A model generated the notes under the pieces. The model searched no databases. It was not told the origin of the DNA and saw nothing but the letters and a program-made list of their open reading frames with translations. Positions 37,361-46,207 of a DNA stretch of 64,000 bases are shown in pieces (within the stretch, counting starts at the first letter, position 1; every line of letters begins with the position of its first letter). This DNA is from Thalassobaculum_A sp040219215. GTDB taxonomy: Bacteria; Pseudomonadota; Alphaproteobacteria; Thalassobaculales; Thalassobaculaceae. The stretch covers positions 558,001-622,000 of the forward strand of contig NZ_JAVJSX010000008.1 of assembly GCF_040219215.1 (NCBI RefSeq), given 5' to 3'. The position numbers and the translations under genes are program-made.

Positions 37361-38530
37361 TTGCGCCATGCCAGCCTGTATCTAGCCGTACCCGTGTTGC
37401 TCGCGCTGTTGTCGGCGTCGGCTGTCGCCGCGCGCGACGCTCTCGACGCGACCCTGGAGCCGTTGCGGGCTGAGCACCGGTTGCCGGCGTTGGCCGCGGC
37501 GGTGGTCAAGGACGGGGTGATCGTCGCGGCCGGCGCGGTCGGCGAGCGCGCCCTCGGTTCGGGCGTGCCCGTCACTGTCGACGACCGGTTTCACATCGGC
37601 TCCGACACCAAGGCGATGACCGCAACCCTGGCTGCCATGCAGGTGGAGGAGGGGCTCCTGCGCTGGGATTCCACGGTCGGCGAGACGATCGGTGCGGCGT
37701 TCCCAGGGATGGCGCCCGAGTTGGCCGCGGTGAGCCTGGAGCAGTTGCTGTCGCATTCCAGCGGCATTCCAAGCGACACGGCCGAGATGCTGAACCTGTA
37801 CTTCAGCGTCGACGCCTTCAACCATGGCCCCTCGGCGCGGCGGCTGCGGGCGATCGATGCCTGGAAAACCAATGTGCCGATGAAGCCGGAAGGCTCGCCG
37901 TTCCAATACTCCAACTTCGGCTACCTGATTGCCGGCGCGATGATCGAGGCGGCGTCGGGACAACCGTGGGAGCGGCTGATCCGCGAGCGGCTGTTCGATC
38001 CCCTGGGCCTGACGACCGCCGGATTGGGCGCGACCGTCACGCCCGGGCGGCTCGACGCCGCTGCCGCTCATGTGCGGGGGGCTGACGGCAGCGTGGCCCT
38101 GCGGGTGTGGGGCATCGCCGCCGATATCCCGCCGATGCTCGGGCCGGCCGGCACCGCCCATATGTCGGTCCTGGACTTCGCCCGCTGGGGCGGCTGGAAC
38201 GCGGGCATGGGCCGGCGCGGACCGGCCCTGCTGAAACCGGCGACACTGGCCATCCTGCACGCCGTCCACACCCGCACCCCGCCGCGCCCTGACGCCCCGC
38301 CCGGCACACCGGGCACCGGCGGCTACGGCCTCGGCTGGGGCATCGTGCCGTTCCCGTGGAGCGATCGTCCGCTGCTCGCCCACAACGGCTCGAACGGCAT
38401 GAACCTGGCCAAGATCCTGGTCGACACCGAGCGCGACCTGGCGGTTGTGGTGCTGACCAACATCGGCGGCAAGGCGGCCGAGGACGGCGCGAGCGCCGTG
38501 CAGCAGGCCCTGTACGAGCGGTATCGGTGA
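37361..38530 (+). CDS. Serine hydrolase, class C beta-lactamase/esterase family, secreted
   Basis: A 389-residue protein with a signal peptide (RHASLYLAVPVLLALLSASAVAA). Catalytic motifs of the beta-lactamase-related serine hydrolases are present: HIGSDTKAMTATL (S-x-x-K nucleophile), FQYSNFGYLIAG (Y-x-N) and LLAHNGSNGMN (H-x-G in place of K-T-G). Hence an esterase, D-aminopeptidase or penicillin-binding-like hydrolase is more likely than a true antibiotic lactamase. The start is TTG at 37361 with GGGAG eight bases upstream; no ATG would retain the signal peptide. Confidence 0.82.
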   Translation: MRHASLYLAVPVLLALLSASAVAARDALDATLEPLRAEHRLPALAAAVVKDGVIVAAGAVGERALGSGVPVTVDDRFHIGSDTKAMTATLAAMQVEEGLLRWDSTVGETIGAAFPGMAPELAAVSLEQLLSHSSGIPSDTAEMLNLYFSVDAFNHGPSARRLRAIDAWKTNVPMKPEGSPFQYSNFGYLIAGAMIEAASGQPWERLIRERLFDPLGLTTAGLGATVTPGRLDAAAAHVRGADGSVALRVWGIAADIPPMLGPAGTAHMSVLDFARWGGWNAGMGRRGPALLKPATLAILHAVHTRTPPRPDAPPGTPGTGGYGLGWGIVPFPWSDRPLLAHNGSNGMNLAKILVDTERDLAVVVLTNIGGKAAEDGASAVQQALYERYR

Positions 38531-38593
38531 GGCTCGACCCGTTGCCAACCCCCGTCCTGCGTCGTATCTCCTGATCGACCCGGGAGAGACGCG

Positions 38594-40651
38594 ATGACGG
38601 ATGCCGAGACCGAAGTCTTCACCCTGGCCGCCGGGTTTCCGGCGGCGGACCGCGATGCGTGGCGGGCGCTGGTCGAGAAGGCGCTGAAGGGCGCGCCATA
38701 CGAGAAGGTGCTGGTCACCGAACTGGCCGAGGGCATCCGCACCGAGCCGATCTACAGCCGCGACGACGCGCCGGCGCCGGCCGGTGCCGCGACGCGCCAT
38801 GCCGGCGCGGTCGAGCGGGCGGCCCATGGCTGGGACGTCCGCACCCTGCACACCCATCCGGATCCGACGGCCGCCAACGCCGCGATCCTGGCCGATCTGC
38901 AGGCCGGCGCGAACTCGGTGGCGCTGCGTTTCGACGGTGCCGGCCGGCTCGGCCGCACCGCGCGCGACGATGCGGCGAACGCCGGGATCGGCGGGGCGAT
39001 GATCGACGGCATCGATGCCCTGGACCGAGCCCTCACGGATGTCTATCTCGACGCGGCCGTGGTTGCGCTGGAGCCGGGGGCCGCCTTCCTGCCCGCCGCC
39101 GCCCTGATGACGGGATTGTGGGAGCGGCGCGGCATCGCCGGCGACGCGGCCCTCGGCCATCTCGGCGCCGACCCGCTGGGCAGCCTCGCCAGTCTGGGCA
39201 CCGCCGGTGAACCGGCCGATGCCGCCCTTGCCCGCATGGCGGCGATCGCCCTCACCCTGCACGACCGTTTCCCGAACGCGACCGCCGTGTCGGTCGATTC
39301 CGGCGCCTATCACGCCGCCGGCGCCGACGAAGCGATGGACCTGGGCTACGCCCTGGCGACCGGTGTCGCTTACCTGCGCGCCATGGAGGCGGCGGGGCTG
39401 GCCCCGACGGACGCAGCCCGGCAGATCGTCATGACCCTGCCGGTCGGGGTCGACGTGTTCCTGGGCATCGCCAAGCTGCGCGCCGCCCGCGCGCTGTGGG
39501 CCCGGGTGCTGGAGGCATGCGGTGTCGATCCCGACGGCCGGGCTCTCGCCCTGCACGTCACCACCGCCGAGCGTGCCTGGGCCGGGCGCGACCCGTGGGT
39601 CAACATGCTGCGCGCCACGGTCGCCACCTTCGCCGCTGCCGTCGGCGGGGCAGACAGCCTGACCGTGCTGCCCTACACCCATACGCTCGGCCTGCCCGAC
39701 GGCTTCGCCCGGCGCATCGCCCGCAATACCCAACTGGTGCTCAAGGAAGAGTCCCACCTTGCCCGGGTGATCGATCCGGCCGGTGGCAGCTGGTACGTCG
39801 AGACCCTGACCGATCAGTTGGCCGACAAGGCCTGGGGACATTTCCAGGCGACCGAGGCCGCCGGCGGTATGGCCGCCGCCCTGATTGACGGGACCGTCGC
39901 CAAGGCGTGCGCCGCTGCCTGGAGCGCGCGCGAGCGCCAGATTGCCAGGCGCCGAGAGGAACTGACCGGGGTCAACGCCTTCCCGAAGGTCGACGAGGTA
40001 CCGGTCGACCTGCTGGCGGTGGACTGCGAGGCGTTGGTTGCGGCTGCCCGCGACCGGCTGGGCAAGCCGTCCGGCCCGCTGCCCTCGGCTGCCAGCATCG
40101 AGGACCGCGCCCGCGCCGCCGAGGCGGGGGTCGACCTGACCGCGCTGATGCCGGACGGACCCGCCGAGCCGCAGATCACACCGCTGTCGGCCCACCGCTT
40201 GGGCGAGGGGTTCGAGGCGTTGCGCGATGCCTGCGACGTTGCGGTGCGACGCCCGCGCGCGCTGCTGCTGGGAATCGGCGGGGCCGCGGCCTACACCGCC
40301 CGCGCCAGCTTCGCGCGCAACCATCTGGGCTCCGGCGGGATCGAGGCGGTCGACAGTGAACTTGACGATGCGGCCGGTGCTGCTGGCGTGCTGAAGGACG
40401 CCGACGCCGATTTGGTGGTGTTGTGCTCCAGTGATACGATTTACGCGGAGAAGGCCGCCGTATTCGCCGCGGCGCTGAAGGCTGCCGGCGCCGCGCGGGT
40501 CTGGCTGGCGGGCCGGCCCGGCGAGCACGAAGCGACGTGGCGGGCTGCCGGCATCGACGGCTACCTGTTCGCCGGCGACGACACGCTCGCCACCCTGCGC
40601 GGGCTGCTGACGGACCTGGGCGTATGGACGCCGCAAGGAGGTGCGCAATGA
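38594..40651 (+). CDS. mutA: Methylmalonyl-CoA mutase, small (beta) subunit
   Basis: A 685-residue subunit related to MutB but noncatalytic. The barrel-like part includes WDVRTLHTHPDP, LGYALATGVAYLRAMEAAGL and the shared RIARNTQLVLKEESHLARVIDPAGGSWYVE strand. In the C-terminal Rossmann domain the cobalamin-binding D-x-H-x-x-G motif is absent (LLLGIGGAAAYTARA instead), as in other MutA subunits. It pairs with MutB in propionate/branched-chain catabolism between methylmalonyl-CoA and succinyl-CoA. GGGAGAG precedes the ATG, and its stop overlaps mutB (ATGA). Confidence 0.93.
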   Translation: MTDAETEVFTLAAGFPAADRDAWRALVEKALKGAPYEKVLVTELAEGIRTEPIYSRDDAPAPAGAATRHAGAVERAAHGWDVRTLHTHPDPTAANAAILADLQAGANSVALRFDGAGRLGRTARDDAANAGIGGAMIDGIDALDRALTDVYLDAAVVALEPGAAFLPAAALMTGLWERRGIAGDAALGHLGADPLGSLASLGTAGEPADAALARMAAIALTLHDRFPNATAVSVDSGAYHAAGADEAMDLGYALATGVAYLRAMEAAGLAPTDAARQIVMTLPVGVDVFLGIAKLRAARALWARVLEACGVDPDGRALALHVTTAERAWAGRDPWVNMLRATVATFAAAVGGADSLTVLPYTHTLGLPDGFARRIARNTQLVLKEESHLARVIDPAGGSWYVETLTDQLADKAWGHFQATEAAGGMAAALIDGTVAKACAAAWSARERQIARRREELTGVNAFPKVDEVPVDLLAVDCEALVAAARDRLGKPSGPLPSAASIEDRARAAEAGVDLTALMPDGPAEPQITPLSAHRLGEGFEALRDACDVAVRRPRALLLGIGGAAAYTARASFARNHLGSGGIEAVDSELDDAAGAAGVLKDADADLVVLCSSDTIYAEKAAVFAAALKAAGAARVWLAGRPGEHEATWRAAGIDGYLFAGDDTLATLRGLLTDLGVWTPQGGAQ

Positions 40652-42807
40652 GCCGGATCCCGAATTTCGCGACCGTCGACCGTCGCGGCGAGGCTGCACC
40701 GGCGGCCGCCATCGAGGATGCCGAGCGGGTCTGGACCACGCCGGAAGGCATCGACGTCAAGCCGCTGTATACCTCTGCCGACCTGGAAGGACTTGACCAC
40801 CTCGGCACCTGGCCGGGTCTGCCGCCATTCCTGCGCGGGCCGTACCCGACCATGTACGTCAACCAGCCCTGGACCATCCGGCAGTACGCCGGGTTCTCGA
40901 CCGCCGAGGACAGCAACGCGTTCTACCGGCGCAATCTGGCAGCCGGGCAGAAGGGTCTGTCGGTAGCCTTCGACCTCGCCACCCACCGCGGCTACGACAG
41001 CGACCATCCGCGGGTCGCCGGCGACGTCGGCATGGCCGGCGTGGCGATCGACTCGATCCTCGACATGCGCACCCTGTTCTCGGAGATCCCGCTCGACAAG
41101 ATGAGCGTGTCGATGACCATGAACGGCGCCGTGCTGCCGGTGCTGGCGCTGTACATCCTGGCTGCCGAGGAGCAGGGGGTGGCGCCGGAGGCGCTGAGCG
41201 GGACCATCCAGAACGACATCCTCAAGGAGTTCATGGTCCGCAACACCTACATCTACCCCCCGACCCCCTCGATGCGGATCATCTCCGACATCTTCGGCTA
41301 CACCTCGGAGCGGATGCCGAAATTCAACTCGATCTCGATTTCCGGCTATCACATGCAGGAAGCCGGGGCGACCGCCGACCTGGAACTGGCCTACACCCTG
41401 GCCGATGGGGTGCAGTACCTGCGCGCCGGCATCGACGCAGGGCTCGACGTCGACCGGTTCGCGCCGCGGCTGTCGTTCTTCTGGGCGATCGGCATGAACT
41501 TCTTCATGGAAGTCGCCAAGATGCGCGCCGCCCGCCTGCTGTGGGCCAAGCTGGTCCACCAGTTCGGGCCGACCAACGACAAGTCGCTGTCCCTGCGCAC
41601 CCATTGCCAGACATCCGGCTGGTCGCTTACCGCCCAGGACGTGTTCAACAACGTCACCCGCACCTGTGTGGAGGCGCTGGCCGCCACCCATGGCCATACC
41701 CAGTCGCTGCACACCAACGCGTTGGACGAGGCGTTGGCGCTGCCGACCGACTTCTCGGCCCGGATCGCCCGCAACACCCAGCTGCTGATCCAGCAGGAAA
41801 GCGGAACCCGCCGGGTGATCGACCCTTGGGGCGGCAGCTACTACGTCGAGCGGCTGACCCGTGACCTGGCCGAGAAGGCCTGGGCGCATCTGCAGGAGGT
41901 CGAGAGCTACGGCGGCATGGCCAAGGCGATCGAGGCCGGCATTCCGAAGATGCGGATCGAGGAGGCTGCGGCCCGTACCCAGGCCCGCATCGACAGCGGC
42001 CGGCAGACCATCGTCGGCATCAACAAGTACCGGGTCGACGACCCCGACAACATCGAGATCCTGAAGGTCGACAATGCTCGGGTCCGCAAGGGCCAGATCG
42101 AGAAGCTGCAGCGTCTGCGGGCGGAGCGCGATGCCAAGGATGTCGAGGCCCGGCTTGAGGCATTGACGCGTAGCGCGCAGAGCGGTGAGGGCAATCTGCT
42201 GGCGCTGGCGGTCGATGCGGCTCGTGCCCGGGCCAGCGTCGGCGAGATCTCGACGGCGCTGGAAAGGGTCTGGGGCCGGCACGTCGCCGAGGTCCGCACG
42301 ATTTCAGGAGTGTATTCCAGCGAGGTCGGAGCCAGCACCATGGTCGACGACGTGAAGAAGCTGGTCCGCGAGTTCGAGGAGCTTGAGGGCCGGCGTCCGC
42401 GCATCCTGATCGCCAAGATGGGCCAGGACGGCCACGACCGTGGCCAGAAGGTGATCGCCACCGCGTTCGCCGATCTCGGCTTCGACGTCGACATCGGCCC
42501 GCTGTTCCAGACCCCGGACGAGGCCGCCCGCCAGGCGGTGGAGAACGATGTACACATCGTCGGTGCTTCGTCGCTGGCGGCAGGGCACCTGACCTTGGTG
42601 CCGGCGCTGCGCGACGCGCTGGCCGAACTTGGCCGGCCCGACATCATGATCGTCGCCGGAGGGGTGATCCCGCCGCAGGACTACGATGCGGTCAGGGAAG
42701 CCGGGGCGGCGGCAATCTTCCCGCCGGGCACGGTGATCGCCGAGGCCGCCGTCGACCTGCTGCGCCGACTGATCAAGTCGCTGGGCCACGAGAGCCAGGC
42801 CGCGTGA
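40648..42807 (+). CDS. mutB: Methylmalonyl-CoA mutase, large (alpha) subunit, B12-binding
   Basis: A 719-residue catalytic subunit. The N-terminal part has GPYPTMYVNQPWTIRQYAGFSTAEDSN, with the conserved active-site Tyr, then GLSVAFDLATHRGYDSDHP and MTMNGAVLPVLALYI. The C-terminal cobalamin domain has LIAKMGQDGHDRGQKVIATAF (His ligand), DVDIGPLFQTPDEAA and GGVIPPQDYD. It performs the B12 radical 1,2-rearrangement of (R)-methylmalonyl-CoA to succinyl-CoA. A GGAGG lies inside the end of mutA. MeaB follows after an unusual 156-base spacer. Confidence 0.96.
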   Translation: MSRIPNFATVDRRGEAAPAAAIEDAERVWTTPEGIDVKPLYTSADLEGLDHLGTWPGLPPFLRGPYPTMYVNQPWTIRQYAGFSTAEDSNAFYRRNLAAGQKGLSVAFDLATHRGYDSDHPRVAGDVGMAGVAIDSILDMRTLFSEIPLDKMSVSMTMNGAVLPVLALYILAAEEQGVAPEALSGTIQNDILKEFMVRNTYIYPPTPSMRIISDIFGYTSERMPKFNSISISGYHMQEAGATADLELAYTLADGVQYLRAGIDAGLDVDRFAPRLSFFWAIGMNFFMEVAKMRAARLLWAKLVHQFGPTNDKSLSLRTHCQTSGWSLTAQDVFNNVTRTCVEALAATHGHTQSLHTNALDEALALPTDFSARIARNTQLLIQQESGTRRVIDPWGGSYYVERLTRDLAEKAWAHLQEVESYGGMAKAIEAGIPKMRIEEAAARTQARIDSGRQTIVGINKYRVDDPDNIEILKVDNARVRKGQIEKLQRLRAERDAKDVEARLEALTRSAQSGEGNLLALAVDAARARASVGEISTALERVWGRHVAEVRTISGVYSSEVGASTMVDDVKKLVREFEELEGRRPRILIAKMGQDGHDRGQKVIATAFADLGFDVDIGPLFQTPDEAARQAVENDVHIVGASSLAAGHLTLVPALRDALAELGRPDIMIVAGGVIPPQDYDAVREAGAAAIFPPGTVIAEAAVDLLRRLIKSLGHESQAA

Positions 42808-42843
42808 GGGTCATGCAAGTCTCCGACCTCGGAGCGGCGAGGA

Positions 42844-42878
42844 GATCCCGGATCGCGCTGCGCCTGTCCGCGATGACA
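42844..42878. repeat. REP-like palindromic element between mutB and meaB
   Basis: The 35-base segment reads on the minus strand as TGTCATCGCGGACAGG, then CGCAGCGCGATCCGGGATC, an imperfect hairpin of the type found in many copies in alphaproteobacterial intergenic regions. A second partial GTCATCCCGGACGG copy stands at 42909-42922. It may stabilise mRNA or mark a recombination site. I see no other good copy in the window. Confidence 0.45.
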
Positions 42879-42963
42879 TCGAAAGTTTGGTGTATTCCCA
42901 CCCTCATCGTCATCCCGGACGGCCGCTAGGCCGAGCCGGCACCCACGAAGCGACGGGCCTGCA

Positions 42964-43983
42964 GTGACAACCCAACAATCCTCTCGCCGGACGCTCTCCG
43001 TCGACGACTACGTGGCGGGCGTGCGCTCCGGTGACCGCGCCACCGTCGCCCGCGCCATCACCCTGGTGGAGAGCCGCAAGGCCGAGCACCGCGCGCTGGC
43101 CCAGGACATGCTGGTCCGGCTCTTGCCGTACGCCGGGGCGGCCCACCGGATCGGCATAACCGGGGTGCCCGGGGTCGGCAAGTCGACCTTCATCGAGGCG
43201 CTCGGCAGCCACCTGACCCGACAGGGCCACAAGGTGGCGGTGCTGGCGGTCGACCCGACCAGCGGGCGCAGCGGCGGCTCGATCCTGGGCGACAAGACCC
43301 GGATGACCGCGCTCGGCCAGGATCCCGGCGCTTTCATCCGGCCGTCGCCTTCGGCCGGCACCTTGGGCGGGGTGGCGCGGGCGACCCGCGAGAGCATGGT
43401 GGTGGTCGAAGCCGCCGGATACGACGTGGTGCTGGTCGAGACCGTCGGTGTCGGACAGTCGGAGGTGACAGTCGCCGAGATGGTCGACCTGTTCCTGGTG
43501 CTGATGCTGCCCGGCGCCGGCGACGAGCTGCAGGGCATCAAGAAGGGCATCCTGGAGATCGCCGACCTGCTGGTGGTCAACAAGGCCGACGGAGACAACA
43601 AGCCCCGCGCCATGAAGGCGATGCGCGAGTACAAGACCGCGCTGCACATCCTGCAGCCGCCCGACCCGAACTGGACGCCGAAGGTCCTGACCTGCTCGGC
43701 CCTGGCGCAGGAGGGCATTGGTGATGTCTGGAAGTCCGTGCAGGAGCACCGTCAGGCCTTGTCGCTGGCCAAAGCGGGTGACACCGACGCCTTCCAGGCC
43801 AAGCGCGCCGGCCAGCAGGTGCGGTGGATGTGGGCCATGGTGCGCGACCGGCTGATGACGGCGCTGGAGGCATCGCCCAGCGTGATGGCGCAGGCCGGCG
43901 CCCTGGAAGCCGCGGTTGCGACCGGCGAGACCACGCCGGCGCTGGCCGCCGAGCGGCTGCTCGAGGCGTTCGGGGTGGAGTGA
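42964..43983 (+). CDS. meaB: Methylmalonyl-CoA mutase-associated G-protein chaperone
   Basis: A 339-residue SIMIBI GTPase. Walker A is GITGVPGVGKSTFIEALG; switch regions show VDPTSGRSGGSILGDKTRM and DVVLVETVGVGQSEV; the NKAD base-recognition motif is LLVVNKADGD. A helical dimerisation arm lies at the C-terminus. MeaB loads and protects adenosylcobalamin in methylmalonyl-CoA mutase, whose genes lie just upstream. The start is GTG at 42964, the only start before the conserved N-terminal helix; its leader has no strong ribosome site. Confidence 0.95.
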   Translation: MTTQQSSRRTLSVDDYVAGVRSGDRATVARAITLVESRKAEHRALAQDMLVRLLPYAGAAHRIGITGVPGVGKSTFIEALGSHLTRQGHKVAVLAVDPTSGRSGGSILGDKTRMTALGQDPGAFIRPSPSAGTLGGVARATRESMVVVEAAGYDVVLVETVGVGQSEVTVAEMVDLFLVLMLPGAGDELQGIKKGILEIADLLVVNKADGDNKPRAMKAMREYKTALHILQPPDPNWTPKVLTCSALAQEGIGDVWKSVQEHRQALSLAKAGDTDAFQAKRAGQQVRWMWAMVRDRLMTALEASPSVMAQAGALEAAVATGETTPALAAERLLEAFGVE

Positions 43984-44097
43984 CAACCGCATTCTGCGGG
44001 AGACCCCTGTTTCCATCCAAAGGCTGTATCGGCGCTGTCCAACTTTCCCGATTGGACGTTATGCTCGCCGTTCAGTCCCGCCCCGAGGAGCCCCGCC

Positions 44098-45234
44098 ATG
44101 ACCACCCCGCCTCCCGCCCGCGTTGGCGATCCGACCGATGCGATCGACACGCCGGCCCTGGTCATCGACCTCGACGCATTCGAGCGCAATCTCGACCGGA
44201 TGGCGGCGTTCTCGCACGACACCGGGATCCGGGTCCGGCCGCACGCCAAGACCCACAAGTCGCCGGCGGTCGCGCGCCAGCAGATGCAGCGCGGGGCGGT
44301 CGGCCAGTGCTGCCAGAAGGTCGGCGAAGCCGAGGTCTTGGTGCACGGCGGAATCAACAACGTGCTGGTGTCCAACCAGATCGTCGGAGCCCACAAGGTG
44401 GCGCGGCTTGCGGCGCTGGCCAGGCGTGCCTGGGTGGGGGTTTGCGCCGACGACCCGATCCAGGTGAAGGCCTATGGCGAGGCGGCCCGCCGCGCCCAGG
44501 TCGAGCTCCACGTGCTGGTCGAGATCGACGTCGGGGCCGCGCGCTGCGGGGTGGTGCCGGGGGCGCCCGCGGTCGAACTCGCCAAGTACATCGCCGACAC
44601 GCCGGGCCTCGTGTTCGAGGGGCTGCAAGCCTATCACGGCTCGGCCCAGCACATCCGCGGCCACCGTGAGCGGCGGGCGGCGATCATCACGGCTGCGCAG
44701 GCGGTGCAGACCACCTCGGAGAAGCTGGGTGCTGCCGGACTGGACTGCCGCACCATCGGCGGGGCCGGCACCGGCAGTTTCCGGTTTGAGACCGAGACCG
44801 GGCTGTGGAACGAACTGCAGCCCGGGTCCTACTGCTTCCTGGACGCCGACTACGCCCGCAACCTCGACGATTCCGGCGTGGAGCGCACCGAGTTCGAGCA
44901 TGCGCTGTTCGTCGCCTCGACGGTGATGAGCGCCAGCGCGCCGGGTCGCGCAGTCGTTGACGCCGGCCACAAGGCTTCGGCCATCGATTCAGGACTACCG
45001 ACCCTGTGGAAGCGGCCGGATGCCAGCTACATCGGGGCTGCGGACGAGCACGGCAAGCTGTCGCTCGGCGCTGGTGCGGCGAAGCTCAGCCTCGGCGACC
45101 GGGTGTGGCTGGTGCCGGGTCACGTGGACCCCACCGTGAACCTGCACGACTGGTATGTCGGGGTGCGTGGCGGGCTGGAGAACGGGGTCGTGGAATGCCT
45201 CTGGCCGGTCGCGGCACGCGGAGCGGGGGCGTGA
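44098..45234 (+). CDS. DSD1-family PLP enzyme (D-threonine / beta-hydroxyaspartate aldolase-like)
   Basis: A 378-residue fold-type III PLP enzyme. The barrel begins AIDTPALVIDLDAFERNL, with the PLP lysine in RPHAKTHKSPAVARQQM, then QCCQKVGEAEVL and EGLQAYHGSAQHI. The C-terminal domain shows GAGTGSFRFE, GSYCFLDADYARN and the metal-site PGHVDPTVNLHDWYV. The HVDPTVN pattern with a late Asp matches D-threonine and 3-hydroxy-D-aspartate aldolases (BhcC-like) rather than the HCC pattern of the paralogue at 10497, so the two probably act on different substrates. GAGGAG precedes the ATG. No bhc neighbours are present. Confidence 0.82.
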   Translation: MTTPPPARVGDPTDAIDTPALVIDLDAFERNLDRMAAFSHDTGIRVRPHAKTHKSPAVARQQMQRGAVGQCCQKVGEAEVLVHGGINNVLVSNQIVGAHKVARLAALARRAWVGVCADDPIQVKAYGEAARRAQVELHVLVEIDVGAARCGVVPGAPAVELAKYIADTPGLVFEGLQAYHGSAQHIRGHRERRAAIITAAQAVQTTSEKLGAAGLDCRTIGGAGTGSFRFETETGLWNELQPGSYCFLDADYARNLDDSGVERTEFEHALFVASTVMSASAPGRAVVDAGHKASAIDSGLPTLWKRPDASYIGAADEHGKLSLGAGAAKLSLGDRVWLVPGHVDPTVNLHDWYVGVRGGLENGVVECLWPVAARGAGA

Positions 45235-45268
45235 GGCCGATTGCCATCTCTGTACAGTCCGGGTGGCA

Positions 45269-45339
45269 ACGTACGCTTCGCGGTAGATGAACCAATGTTT
45301 TGTCTTGGAGATCTCTAGGGTCTGAGCGTACGTATTGGT
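45269..45339. repeat. Crossed short inverted repeats upstream of the CmoA-like gene
   Basis: ACGTACGC (45269-45276) is repeated inverted as GCGTACGT (45326-45333), and ACCAAT (45291-45296) as ATTGGT (45334-45339). The pairs cross rather than nest, so an RNA form would be a pseudoknot; a DNA operator is as likely. It marks the left edge of the low-G+C island. Weak evidence. Confidence 0.3.
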
Positions 45340-45402
45340 TGCATCCCGACCTGACAGACGGATCAGCTTATTCGTCCACCGAACCCAGGGATCCAAGGCA
45401 AC

Positions 45403-46152
45403 ATGTCGTCTGCTGACCCGAACGTGGAATCTGAAAACCATCCCGAGGCGGGGGATTCAATTCGAGCCAACCGTGGCCATTGGTCATTTGGTGGAGACGT
45501 GCCGAAGCGTTTCGTGGAGCATATACGGCGTTCGGTCCCCATGTATGATGAAGGACATGCACTGGTCTGTCAGTTGAGTGATTTCTTCCTGCGTTCCGAC
45601 AGTCTTTGCTACGAAATTGGAACTTCGACAGGAGAGTTGATGGCTCGCCTCGTCGATCACAACCGGCACAAGACCGGCGTTCGTTTTGTCGGCCTGGATA
45701 ACGAACCAGCGATGATAGAGGCGGCCAAAGCTCGACAGCGACCTGAAGATCCTGTCAACTTTGAATTGACGGACATTGTATTTAAGGAGCTGGACCCCTG
45801 CGATCTTATCGTAGGCTATTACACTATTCAGTTCATAGCCCCAAAATTTCGGCAAGCTCTACTGAATAAACTATACGAATCGCTGGAATGGGGCGGAGCC
45901 TTGATCTTGTTTGAGAAAGTACGTGGTCCTGACGCACGTTTTCATGATATCAACACGCAGCTCTATACATCGTTCAAGCGAAGTAATGGGTTCACGGGCG
46001 AGGAAATATTGAATAAATCAGAATCATTAAAGGGTATTCTTGAGCCATTCTCGACTGAAGGAAACCTTGAACTTTTTCGAAGGGCGGGTTTTCGTGACAT
46101 ACAGACGGTGTTCAAGTATGTGTGTTTCGAGGGGTTTCTGTGTATAAAATAG
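45403..46152 (+). CDS. CmoA-like SAM-dependent protein (carboxy-SAM synthase family)
   Basis: A 249-residue protein matching E. coli CmoA block by block: HWSFGGDVPKRF and RRSVPMY near the N-terminus (CmoA has WTFDERVAEVF and QRSVPGY), a SAM loop CYEIGTSTGEL, LDNEPAMIEAAK, TIQFIAPKFRQALLNKLYESL with GGALILFEK, then SFKRSNGFTGEEI and a CFEGFLCIK end. The FKR-NG arginine (Arg193) corresponds to the CmoA residue that holds the carboxylate of carboxy-SAM. CmoA makes Cx-SAM from SAM and prephenate. The gene has much lower G+C than its neighbours and is followed 55 A+T-rich bases later by a CmoB-like gene. CmoA function is likely but unproven. Confidence 0.72.
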   Translation: MSSADPNVESENHPEAGDSIRANRGHWSFGGDVPKRFVEHIRRSVPMYDEGHALVCQLSDFFLRSDSLCYEIGTSTGELMARLVDHNRHKTGVRFVGLDNEPAMIEAAKARQRPEDPVNFELTDIVFKELDPCDLIVGYYTIQFIAPKFRQALLNKLYESLEWGGALILFEKVRGPDARFHDINTQLYTSFKRSNGFTGEEILNKSESLKGILEPFSTEGNLELFRRAGFRDIQTVFKYVCFEGFLCIK

Positions 46153-46207
46153 AGGATTATTATAATTATAGTGATGATTATTATTATTCTATAGATTCGA
46201 GATAAAT
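46153..46207. other. A+T-rich spacer within the low-G+C island
   Basis: Fifty-five bases of almost pure A+T, including repeated ATTATT triplets, separate the CmoA-like and TPR-methyltransferase genes. It is unlike any other spacer in the window. It could act as a promoter up-element for the second gene or a translation enhancer, or simply mark foreign DNA. Confidence 0.4.

Noticed and set aside
37361..38530. Antibiotic-resistance class C beta-lactamase
   Set aside because: The third catalytic motif is H-x-G rather than K-T-G, which fits esterases and peptidases of the superfamily.
37382..40699. 1,105-codon frame opposite the hydrolase and mutA
   Set aside because: Antisense shadow of two convincing genes; no domain or signal can be recognised in it.
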